Positions 9,021 through 16,851 of a stretch of DNA of 64,000 nucleotides are shown here, in pieces (the first letter of the stretch is position 1; every line of letters starts with the position of its first letter). The DNA is from an uncultured Porphyromonadaceae bacterium (GTDB taxonomy: Bacteria > Bacteroidota > Bacteroidia > Bacteroidales > UBA11471). The position numbers and the translations under genes are program-made. The notes under the pieces were generated by a model. That model worked only from the letters and a program-made list of their open reading frames with translations, was not told the DNA's origin and did no database searches. The DNA is taken from contig UQOX01000012.1 of assembly GCA_900542765.1 (NCBI GenBank), positions 4,488 to 68,487 on the forward strand. Reading direction: 5' to 3'.

Positions 9021-9094
9021 ACCTCCCCGCACCGAGAAAAAGAGGGGTGAAGAGCAATTATCGCCATCAAATCCCGATTTCGATATATTTTTAT

Positions 9095-9102
9095 TATTTT
9101 TG
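9095..9102 (+). promoter_or_regulatory. -7 promoter element for the pectin gene cluster
   Basis: TATTTTTG on the plus strand, 35 bases before the ATG at 9138, in an AT-rich stretch after the mltD stop. Confidence 0.6.
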
Positions 9103-9137
9103 TCGCATTCAATCATAAAAAAAACAATTATTTCACC

Positions 9138-10784
9138 ATGAAACGCATCATTTTATATCTGTTTGGCGTTTGCTTGATTGCCGCATTCATGGCTTTGTCA
9201 AACAAACAAAAACCGGTCATCTACATGATTGGAGACTCAACCATGTCGAACAAATCGCTTGTCGGAGGAAACCCCGAGCGGGGCTGGGGACATGTGCTCC
9301 CGGGATTCTTCTCGCCCGAAATAAAAATCGACAACCATGCCGTGAACGGCCGCAGTTCACTCAGCTTCATGAGCCGGTGGGGCGCCGTATATGACCAGTT
9401 GAAAAAAGGCGATTACGTCTTCATACAATTCGGGCACAACGACCAGAAGAAAAAGCCCGACCGCTACTCCGACCCCGATACCGCCTACAAGAACAACCTG
9501 CGTTTCTACATCAACCAAACCCGAGAAAAAGGCGCCATACCGGTACTCTTCACCTCGATAATCCGCCGCAAGTTTGGTGACGACGGGAAACTCGTCGACA
9601 CCCACGGGCGTTACATCACGGCCTGCAAAGAGGTCGCCGCCGAAATGAAAGTCGTGTGCATCGACCTCAACAACAGCACCGAAACCCTCGTCAACAACCT
9701 CGGCGACGACGCCTCCAAGGAGCTTTTCATGTGGGTGGCTCCCGGCACCTGCCCCGCCATTCCTGACGGACGGAAAGACGACACCCACCTCAAAGTGAAA
9801 GGCGCCCGCATCGTAGCCGGCATGGCCGTCGACTCCATCGAGAAGAAAATACCCAAACTCGCCCCCTATATCCGCCGTTACGACTACGTCGTGGCCCAAG
9901 ACGGCAGCGGCGACTTCTTCACCCTGCAACGCGCCATCGACGCCGCCCCCACATTCAGCAAACGGCCGATAACCATCTATGTGCGCAGCGGCGTGTATAA
10001 AGAGAAAATCACCGTGCCCGGCAACCGCACCAACATTCACATCATCGGTGAAGATGTCGACAAAGTGGTCTTCACCTATGACGATTACGCCTCCAAGAAA
10101 AACGAATTCGGCGACAACATCGGCACCTCAGGCTCGGCCTCGTTCTATGTCTACGGCGACGGATTCAAGGCCGAGAACGTCACCTTCGAGAACAGCGCCG
10201 GCCCCGTGGGACAAGCCGTCGCCCTCTTTGTGGCCAGCGACAAATCGGTCTTCAAGAACTGCAAGATGAAAGGATTCCAGGACACCCTCTACACCTACGG
10301 TGAAGGCACCCGTCAATACTACGAGAACTGCTACATCGAAGGCACCACCGACTTCATCTTTGGCAAAGGCACGGCCTGGTTCGAAGAGTGCACGATACAC
10401 AGCAAACAAAACTCCTACATCACAGCCGCCGCCACACCCGAACACATCGCCTACGGCTATGTGTTCCATGACTGCCGTCTCACCGCCGACGAAGGCGTAG
10501 ACCGCGTCTACCTGGGCCGTCCGTGGCGACCCTACGCCGCCGTGCTCTTCACCCATTGCGACATGGGCAACCACATTCGTCCCGAAGGGTGGCACAACTG
10601 GGGCAAAGCCTCCAACGAAGAGACCGCCCGCTACTGCGAATACAAAAACAAAGGAGCAGGAGCCGACACCGAAGGCCGCGTAACCTGGTCGCACCAACTG
10701 AGTCGCAAAGAAGCCTCCCGTTACGCCATCGAAGACGTATTGGGCGGGAATGACGGCTGGAATCCCCAAAAGGAAGCCAAATAA
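9138..10784 (+). CDS. Fused rhamnogalacturonan acetylesterase (SGNH, CE12-like) and pectin methylesterase (CE8)
   Basis: A 548-residue two-domain enzyme. Residues 1-21 are a signal peptide or anchor. Residues 27-240 are an SGNH hydrolase of the rhamnogalacturonan acetylesterase type: nucleophile motif GDST (S34), N70-G71, GHND at 99-102, and D214-x-x-H217. Residues 250-545 are a CE8 pectinesterase: GQAVAL at 358, QDTL at 381, DFIFG at 405 and LGRPW at 459, with both catalytic aspartates (D382, D405). It should remove acetyl and methyl esters from pectin in the periplasm or at the surface. First gene of the cluster; the next gene starts 24 bases later. Confidence 0.9.
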   Translation: MKRIILYLFGVCLIAAFMALSNKQKPVIYMIGDSTMSNKSLVGGNPERGWGHVLPGFFSPEIKIDNHAVNGRSSLSFMSRWGAVYDQLKKGDYVFIQFGHNDQKKKPDRYSDPDTAYKNNLRFYINQTREKGAIPVLFTSIIRRKFGDDGKLVDTHGRYITACKEVAAEMKVVCIDLNNSTETLVNNLGDDASKELFMWVAPGTCPAIPDGRKDDTHLKVKGARIVAGMAVDSIEKKIPKLAPYIRRYDYVVAQDGSGDFFTLQRAIDAAPTFSKRPITIYVRSGVYKEKITVPGNRTNIHIIGEDVDKVVFTYDDYASKKNEFGDNIGTSGSASFYVYGDGFKAENVTFENSAGPVGQAVALFVASDKSVFKNCKMKGFQDTLYTYGEGTRQYYENCYIEGTTDFIFGKGTAWFEECTIHSKQNSYITAAATPEHIAYGYVFHDCRLTADEGVDRVYLGRPWRPYAAVLFTHCDMGNHIRPEGWHNWGKASNEETARYCEYKNKGAGADTEGRVTWSHQLSRKEASRYAIEDVLGGNDGWNPQKEAK

Positions 10785-10808
10785 TCAGTATCGCTCATTC
10801 CCCATGGC

Positions 10809-12335
10809 ATGAAACGACATACCTTACTCTCTCCATACGCTCCCATTATCATCGCTACCATGGCGATGATAATGGGTTTTGCGTCATCGGCCCGAGCCGA
10901 GAGCAGGGCCATCGACACCGACCTGCCGATGGCCGTGCGCATGAGCCGCTCTGAGATGCTGCGCCACCCCGACTACAAGACCATCGACGGCAACACCAGC
11001 CTCAAATGGAACTACACCCACGGACTGCTGTGCCAAGCCATCTTCGCCGCCTATGACTACTACCACGGCGACACGCTCGATTGCAGCGACCTCTACACCT
11101 ATGCCAAGGGATACTACGAGGCAACCATCAACAGCCAGGGCACCATCTACAACTACAAAGAGCGCAACTACTCGCTCGACCATGTAAACCCCGGCAAGAA
11201 CCTGTTCCGCCTCTACGAAGAGACCGGCGACGCCCGTTACCTCACCGCCATGAAGACCCTGCGCAAGCAGTTGAAGAACCAACCCCGCACATCGGACGAC
11301 GGTTTCTGGCACAAACAGAACTACCCCTACCAAATGTGGCTCGACGGCCTCTACATGGGGACACCCTACTATGCCCGATATGCCCGGGACTTCGAAGACG
11401 ACCCGGCAGCTTCCTATGCCGACGTCATCAAACAGTTCAACCTCGTGGCACAACACACCCTCGACGACCATAGCGGCCTCTACCGCCACGGCTGGGACGA
11501 GAAACGGGCGCAAATATGGGCCGACAAGACCACCGGGCAGTCGCAGCATGTGTGGGGACGCGCCCTCGGCTGGTACACCATGGCACTGGTCGACGTGCTC
11601 GAAATACTCCCCGACGACACCCCCGACCGGGAATCTCTGCTTACAATCCTGCAAGGCATCTTCGACAGACTGCCGGCTTATCAGGACCCTGAAACGGGAG
11701 CCTGGTACCAAGTCGTCGATTACCCCGACAGTACCGACAACTATCAGGAAATCTCCTGCACCGCCATGTTTGCCTACTCCATTGCCAAGGGCGTGCGGTT
11801 GGGATACCTCGACGATACGCTTCTGCCCGTTGCCGAGAGAGCCTATCAGGGCATCTGCGAGCACTACCTCTCCTTCGACGCCGAGGGGAAAACCCTGCTG
11901 CACCAAATCTGCTCCGTCGCAGGACTGAGCAGCGACCGCGACGGCTCCTATGACTACTATGTGAACCAGACCAAGACAATCGACAACGACCCCAAAGGAG
12001 TCGGGCCCTTTATCCTCCTCTGCATCGAGATGGACCGCATCGAAAACGAGGAGCAGCCCTCCGCCGTGAACAACACACCCGCACAGACACTCTCGGCCCA
12101 ACTGTTACCGGGCAGAGGCGAAGCCGAGGTGCATTACCTCCTTCCCCGACAGAGCGACATAGAGATGACGCTCATCGACCCGGCCGGGAGAATACACGAC
12201 AATATCGTCTTGAAAAACCAGCCGGCCGGCGCACATAGCCAAAATCTGGCAACACACGCTTTACCCGCCGGTCTCTACCTCTTGCAGATAAAAGCCGACC
12301 ACGAAATCATCACCATAAAATACACAAAACCCTAA
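10809..12335 (+). CDS. GH105 unsaturated rhamnogalacturonyl hydrolase with a T9SS-type C-terminal domain
   Basis: A 508-residue glycosidase removing the unsaturated uronic acid left by pectin or rhamnogalacturonan lyases. Residues 1-30 are a signal peptide; the (alpha/alpha)6 GH105 domain spans about 35-420, with the catalytic aspartate likely D179 in QMWLDG and the GFWHK and VWGRALGWY motifs. After a short linker, residues 433-508 form a beta-rich domain with IDPAGR, PAGLYLLQI and a basic C-terminus, the pattern of a type IX secretion sorting domain (type A). The tag is absent from the neighbouring GH105. Ends six bases before the next gene. Confidence 0.88.
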   Translation: MKRHTLLSPYAPIIIATMAMIMGFASSARAESRAIDTDLPMAVRMSRSEMLRHPDYKTIDGNTSLKWNYTHGLLCQAIFAAYDYYHGDTLDCSDLYTYAKGYYEATINSQGTIYNYKERNYSLDHVNPGKNLFRLYEETGDARYLTAMKTLRKQLKNQPRTSDDGFWHKQNYPYQMWLDGLYMGTPYYARYARDFEDDPAASYADVIKQFNLVAQHTLDDHSGLYRHGWDEKRAQIWADKTTGQSQHVWGRALGWYTMALVDVLEILPDDTPDRESLLTILQGIFDRLPAYQDPETGAWYQVVDYPDSTDNYQEISCTAMFAYSIAKGVRLGYLDDTLLPVAERAYQGICEHYLSFDAEGKTLLHQICSVAGLSSDRDGSYDYYVNQTKTIDNDPKGVGPFILLCIEMDRIENEEQPSAVNNTPAQTLSAQLLPGRGEAEVHYLLPRQSDIEMTLIDPAGRIHDNIVLKNQPAGAHSQNLATHALPAGLYLLQIKADHEIITIKYTKP

Positions 12336-12341
12336 GAGCTT

Positions 12342-13571
12342 ATGAAAAAAACCTTTAAAATCGTACTTTTCACAGCCTTGGCCATCGGCTGCTGCGGCAG
12401 CATCGACGCCAAGAAAAAACAGAAATTCGAAGTAGACCCCGACCTGCCCATGTCGATACGCATGACGCAATCGGAGATAATCCGCAACCCCGAAGGGTGG
12501 ATGCTCGATTTCAGCAAAGGGCTGAAATGGAACTACTGCCACGGCCTCGAATGCCAATCGTTCCTCGACGTCCATGACCACTACATCGACAACAAGAAAT
12601 ACGCCAAAATCGTAGCGCCTTTCTACACCTATGTCAAAGAATTTGCCGACACCATCATCAACGAGAAAGGCATCATCTACGGGTACAAGAAAAGCAACTA
12701 CAACCTCGACCACGTCAATCCCGGCAAGATACTCTTCCGTCTCTATGAACGCGAGCAAGACCCCCGCTACAAAATCGCCATGGACACCCTGCGCTCGCAA
12801 CTGGCATCACAACCCCGCACCTCCGAAGGCGGATTCTGGCACAAACGCGTCTATCCGTTCCAGATGTGGCTCGACGGCATCTACATGGGAGAACCCTACT
12901 ATGCACAATACACCGCCACGTTCGATGCCGATAACGAAGCTGCCTATGCCGACATCGTCAACCAGTTCCTCCTTGTCGCCAAACGCACCTACGACAAGGA
13001 GACCGGCCTCTACCGTCACGCCTGGGACGAAATCAAGGCACTGCCCTGGTCGGACAAGAGCGGCCGCTCGGCTCATGTATGGGGACGCGCCCTCGGCTGG
13101 TACATGATGGCCATCGTCGATGCCCTCGACTATCTGCCCCAAGACCAACCGGGTCGCGACAAAATAATTACCATCTTGCAAGGCATCGTGAAAAATCTGG
13201 CCAAATACCAAGACCCGCAAACCGGAGCCTGGTGCCAGGTCATCGACCAAACCGGCCGTGAAGGCAACTACCTCGAAATGTCGTGCACACCCATGTATGC
13301 CTATGCCATTGCCAAAGGCGTGCGCAAAGGCTACCTCGACCCTTCGACCCTCGAAATGGCCAAGAAAGCCTATCAAGGTATTCTCGACAACTTCATCAAA
13401 GTCGATGAAAAAGGTCTCGTCTCGCTCACCCGCGTATGCGGTGTAGCCGGCTTGGGCGGCAAACCCTACCGCGACGGTTCGTTCGAATACTACATCAACG
13501 AAGTGATTCGCGACAACGACCCCAAAGGGGTCGCCCCGTTTATCATGCTTTGCATCGAAATGAACGACTAA
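12342..13571 (+). CDS. GH105 unsaturated uronyl hydrolase
   Basis: A 409-residue paralogue of the gene just upstream, six bases away. It keeps the GH105 landmarks KWNY, LDHVNPGK, GFWHK, QMWLDG (catalytic aspartate likely D178), VWGRALGWYM and NDPKGVAPF. The N-terminus is a signal peptide ending near a Cys-Cys pair at 17-18; AIGC is a weak lipobox, so periplasmic or lipoprotein location are both possible. It stops at the catalytic domain with no sorting domain. The two GH105 enzymes probably act on different oligosaccharides or in different compartments; this is inference. Confidence 0.9.
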   Translation: MKKTFKIVLFTALAIGCCGSIDAKKKQKFEVDPDLPMSIRMTQSEIIRNPEGWMLDFSKGLKWNYCHGLECQSFLDVHDHYIDNKKYAKIVAPFYTYVKEFADTIINEKGIIYGYKKSNYNLDHVNPGKILFRLYEREQDPRYKIAMDTLRSQLASQPRTSEGGFWHKRVYPFQMWLDGIYMGEPYYAQYTATFDADNEAAYADIVNQFLLVAKRTYDKETGLYRHAWDEIKALPWSDKSGRSAHVWGRALGWYMMAIVDALDYLPQDQPGRDKIITILQGIVKNLAKYQDPQTGAWCQVIDQTGREGNYLEMSCTPMYAYAIAKGVRKGYLDPSTLEMAKKAYQGILDNFIKVDEKGLVSLTRVCGVAGLGGKPYRDGSFEYYINEVIRDNDPKGVAPFIMLCIEMND

Positions 13572-13616
13572 AACCGGATAATGAAAAAAAACTGACGATA
13601 AAAAACCCATTATCAG

Positions 13617-13660
13617 ATAGAAGCTGTTTCAAATTTTCATGAAATAGCTTCTATTTTTTT
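13617..13660 (+). terminator. Rho-independent terminator after the tandem GH105 genes
   Basis: A 15-base stem (13617-13631 with 13640-13654, one G-T wobble) followed by a run of T. It closes the first half of the pectin cluster. Confidence 0.85.
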
Positions 13661-13681
13661 ATTGTTTTAAAAATAAATTCA

Positions 13682-13689
13682 TACCTTTG
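13682..13689 (+). promoter_or_regulatory. -7 promoter element for the winged-helix gene
   Basis: TACCTTTG, with ATTG at 13661-13664 at about the right distance for a -33 element; 38 bases before the ATG at 13728. Confidence 0.65.
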
Positions 13690-13727
13690 CGGCATATTCT
13701 ATAACTAGAATAAAATTTTTACTGATT

Positions 13728-13931
13728 ATGAAAAGAGAAGAAATTGGCATGAATGCCGGTTTGGTGTGGAATGCACTGAACGAAAAAGGTCCCATGACCG
13801 TAAAAGATTTGAAAAAAGCGACCAAACTGAAAGATAAACAAATTTTTGCAGCTTTGGGTTGGCTGTCTCGCGAAGACAAAATTTCTACCTCCGAAGTCGA
13901 GAACGATTTGGAAGTATCGCTCATCAGATAA
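13728..13931 (+). CDS. Small winged helix-turn-helix protein (DUF2582 type)
   Basis: A 67-residue protein consisting of one winged-helix domain: NAGLVWNALNEKGPMTVKDL, then a second helix and the AALGWLSREDKI segment. It resembles the short DUF2582 family common in Bacteroidales. It has its own promoter and its own strong terminator, so although it sits between two pectin genes it is an independent unit. The DNA target is unknown; a role in the pectin cluster would be guesswork. Confidence 0.85.
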   Translation: MKREEIGMNAGLVWNALNEKGPMTVKDLKKATKLKDKQIFAALGWLSREDKISTSEVENDLEVSLIR

Positions 13932-13951
13932 GAATTTATCTGGCATACGAC

Positions 13952-13995
13952 AAAAAATCGGTGATGCGAGGAAATGCGCGTCACCGATTTTTTTT
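13952..13995 (+). terminator. Terminator after the winged-helix gene
   Basis: Stem AAATCGGTGA paired with TCACCGATTT around a 16-base loop, followed by eight or more T. Strong intrinsic terminator. Confidence 0.88.
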
Positions 13996-14092
13996 CCATA
14001 AAAGCCAAAAAGTCCCCCTGTTTTGCATCAAAGAGACACCTCACAAAGAAAAAAAAGCGTATCTTAGACCCCAAATTATAAAAATTCGCATC

Positions 14093-15070
14093 ATGAAAAA
14101 CCGAATGAAATTTTTCCTCTTCTTTTTCCTTGCCTGCACCTTCGTGTCGGCAGCCCAAGCCCCCAAGCAACTCCTCATCGTGGCCCAAGACGGCAGCGGC
14201 GACTACACCTCCATACAAGAAGCCATATACGCCATACGCGACTACACCCCCATACCCATCACCGTCTTTATCAAGAACGGCACCTATAACGAAAAAGTCA
14301 TCATTCCCACCTGGAAATGCGACATCACCCTCACCGGAGAAAGTGCCGACAGCACCATCATCACCTTTGGCGACTACGCCGGCAAAGAGATTGTCTACTT
14401 CGGAGACAGCATCGCCAAAATGGGAACCTTCCGCACCCACACGATGCTGGTGGCCGGCCATCGCATAACACTCGAAAATCTCACCATCGAAAACAACGCC
14501 GGACGTGTGGGACAGGCCGTCGCCCTGCACACCGAAGGCGACCAAATCATCGTACGCAACTGCCGCCTCAAAGGCAACCAGGACACACTCTTCACCGGTG
14601 ACGAAAAGAGCCACGTCTACTTTGAGAACTGCTACATCGACGGCACGACCGACTTCATCTTCGGCCCGGCCATCTGCTGGTTTGAGAACTGCCAGATACA
14701 CAGCAAGCAGAACTCTTACATCACAGCCGCCTCCACGGCCGCCGAGAGCCCCTTCGGCTATGTCTTCCACAACTGCACCCTCACCGCCGAGAACGACGTA
14801 AACAAAGTCTACCTCGGACGTCCGTGGCGAGCCTACGCCGCCGTTGTCTTCAAGGAGTGCGACCTCGGCAAGCATATCCGTTACGAAGGCTGGGAAAACT
14901 GGCGTAACCCCGAAAACGAAAAGACCGCCCGCTATGCCGAATACCACAACAGCGGCGAAGGTGCCGGCATCGAGAAAAGAGTAGACTGGTGCCGCCAACT
15001 CTCCAAGAAAGAAGCCCGCAAATACACCCGCGAGAACGTCCTCGGCGGCAACTGGTGGCAAAACCGATAA
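14093..15070 (+). CDS. Pectin methylesterase (CE8)
   Basis: A 325-residue pectinesterase with a signal peptide (residues 1-22) and a right-handed beta-helix domain. Motifs GQAVAL, QDTLF, DFIFG and LGRPWRAYA give both catalytic aspartates and the arginine/tryptophan of the active site. It is closely related to the C-terminal half of the fusion enzyme at 9138-10784, but has no esterase domain. The ATG at 14093 starts the signal peptide; the longer frame from 13859 overlaps the winged-helix gene and terminator and is rejected. GH43 follows 38 bases downstream. Confidence 0.93.
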   Translation: MKNRMKFFLFFFLACTFVSAAQAPKQLLIVAQDGSGDYTSIQEAIYAIRDYTPIPITVFIKNGTYNEKVIIPTWKCDITLTGESADSTIITFGDYAGKEIVYFGDSIAKMGTFRTHTMLVAGHRITLENLTIENNAGRVGQAVALHTEGDQIIVRNCRLKGNQDTLFTGDEKSHVYFENCYIDGTTDFIFGPAICWFENCQIHSKQNSYITAASTAAESPFGYVFHNCTLTAENDVNKVYLGRPWRAYAAVVFKECDLGKHIRYEGWENWRNPENEKTARYAEYHNSGEGAGIEKRVDWCRQLSKKEARKYTRENVLGGNWWQNR

Positions 15071-15108
15071 AACAAATCTCTCATATAAACACATCTAAAC
15101 AAACTCCC

Positions 15109-16779
15109 ATGAAAAAAAACAGCCTCATCGCAGCCCTCCTGCTCCTGACCGGCGGGCTCGCGGCCCAAAACATCTCGGAAGTATGGGTTCCCGACCTCGG
15201 TAACGGGAAATACAAAAACCCGATTATCAACGCAGACTACTCCGACCCCGACGTTTGCCGGGTCGGCGACGACTACTACATGACCTCATCGAGTTTCAAC
15301 TGCATACCGGCCCTGCAAATCCTGCACTCCAAAGACCTCGTCAACTGGACCCTCATCGGTTATGCCGCCGAACGGCTCACCCCCGAAGAAGACTTCTCCA
15401 AGCCCCAGCACGGCAACGGCGTGTGGGCTCCCAGCATACGCTACCACAACGGAGAATTCTATGTATGCTATGGCGACCCCGACCGGGGCATCTACATGAT
15501 TAAGACCAAAGACCCGGCCGGACGCTGGGACGACCCCATACTCATTCACCCCGCAGTAGGGATCATCGACCCCTGCCCCTTCTGGGACGAAGACGGCCGC
15601 GCCTACATTGCCCATGGCTATGCCGGCAGCCGCGCCGGAGTGAAGAGCATCATCGGCATGATAGAGATGACTCCCGACGGCACCGCCACCATCGGGTCCG
15701 ACCGTGTCATCTATGACGGCCACATCGGCAACGAGACCATCGAAGGTGCCAAAATGTATAAACGCGACGGCTACTACTACATCTTCTCTCCCGCCGGCGG
15801 CGTAGCCACGGGTTGGCAGGTGGTGCTCCGTTCAAAAAACGTGTGGGGACCTTATGAAACCCGCACCGTCATGGCACAAGGCAACACCGACGTCAACGGC
15901 CCGCACCAAGGTGGTTGGGTCGACACCCCCGACGGCAAAGAACACTGGTTCCTGCACTTCCAAGACAAAGGCGCTTACGGTCGCGTCGTGCATCTGCAAC
16001 CCATGGTATGGCTCGAAAACGGCTGGCCCGTCATCGGTGTCGACAAAGACGGCGACGGCTGCGGCGAACCGGTCAGCACCTATAAAAAACCCAACGTAGG
16101 CAAGACCTACCCGAAAGCCACCCCCGCCGAAAGCGACGAGTTCGACAGTGTGGACCTCGGCCTGCAATGGCAATGGCACGGCAACCCCAATGCCTTGTGG
16201 TACTTCTGCGATGCCGCCGCCTCACAACTGCGCCTCTTCTCGCACTACACCCCCGACATGAAGAGCCTCTATGACGTTCCCAACCTGCTGTTGCAAAAAC
16301 TCCCCACCGAAAACTTCACGGCCACCACGAAAGTAAAATTCGTGCCCCGCAAGAACAAAGGGAAAACGGTTGAAGGCGAACGCGCCGGACTCGTGGTCAT
16401 GGGCCTCGACTACGCCGTGCTGGCTCTCGACAGCCGCTCCGACGGCCTCTACCTCGTGCAAGCCGACTGCAAGAAAGCCGACAAAGGGGGCATCGAAAAA
16501 GAGAATGCCGCCATCAAACTCGACAGCGATGAGCTCTACCTGCGTGTGAAGTTCGAACAGGCCGGAGCCAAAAAACCGACCAAGAAAGAAGACTACAAGT
16601 GCGTGTGCACCTTCTATTACAGCCTCGACGGCAAGAAATACGAGCCTGTCGGCAAAGCCTTCACCGCCCAGGTAGGCAAATGGATTGGTGCCAAGGTCGG
16701 CCTCTTCTGCACCCGCCCGTGGAAGAGCAACGACAGCGGCTGGCTCGAAACAGACTGGTTCCGCATCACCCGCAAGTAA
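15109..16779 (+). CDS. GH43 family glycoside hydrolase
   Basis: A 556-residue secreted enzyme (signal peptide 1-19) of the arabinofuranosidase/xylosidase family GH43. The five-bladed propeller covers about residues 33-330: catalytic base in ADYSDPDV (likely D46), the pKa-modulating aspartate in IIDPCPFWDEDG, and the acid glutamate in IEGAKMYKRDG. A C-terminal beta-sandwich of about 200 residues follows, as in GH43 enzymes acting on arabinose or xylose side chains. Next to a pectin methylesterase, so side chains of rhamnogalacturonan are a reasonable substrate. The exact subfamily cannot be fixed by eye. Confidence 0.88.
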   Translation: MKKNSLIAALLLLTGGLAAQNISEVWVPDLGNGKYKNPIINADYSDPDVCRVGDDYYMTSSSFNCIPALQILHSKDLVNWTLIGYAAERLTPEEDFSKPQHGNGVWAPSIRYHNGEFYVCYGDPDRGIYMIKTKDPAGRWDDPILIHPAVGIIDPCPFWDEDGRAYIAHGYAGSRAGVKSIIGMIEMTPDGTATIGSDRVIYDGHIGNETIEGAKMYKRDGYYYIFSPAGGVATGWQVVLRSKNVWGPYETRTVMAQGNTDVNGPHQGGWVDTPDGKEHWFLHFQDKGAYGRVVHLQPMVWLENGWPVIGVDKDGDGCGEPVSTYKKPNVGKTYPKATPAESDEFDSVDLGLQWQWHGNPNALWYFCDAAASQLRLFSHYTPDMKSLYDVPNLLLQKLPTENFTATTKVKFVPRKNKGKTVEGERAGLVVMGLDYAVLALDSRSDGLYLVQADCKKADKGGIEKENAAIKLDSDELYLRVKFEQAGAKKPTKKEDYKCVCTFYYSLDGKKYEPVGKAFTAQVGKWIGAKVGLFCTRPWKSNDSGWLETDWFRITRK

Positions 16780-16792
16780 TCTCACATACACG

Positions 16793-16826
16793 GAAAATCG
16801 GAGACAGGCGTTTCCGATTTTCTCTT
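16793..16826 (+). terminator. Terminator between the GH43 gene and purT
   Basis: Stem GAAAATCGGA (16793-16802) paired with TCCGATTTTC (16813-16822) and followed by a T/C-rich tail. It ends the pectin cluster. Confidence 0.75.
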
Positions 16827-16851
16827 CTTCTACCTTCAAAACCCTTACACT

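Noticed and set aside
13679..15094. A 471-codon minus-strand frame across the second pectin methylesterase
   Set aside because: Low-complexity, valine/glycine-rich translation typical of an antisense shadow; also covers the winged-helix gene and a terminator.
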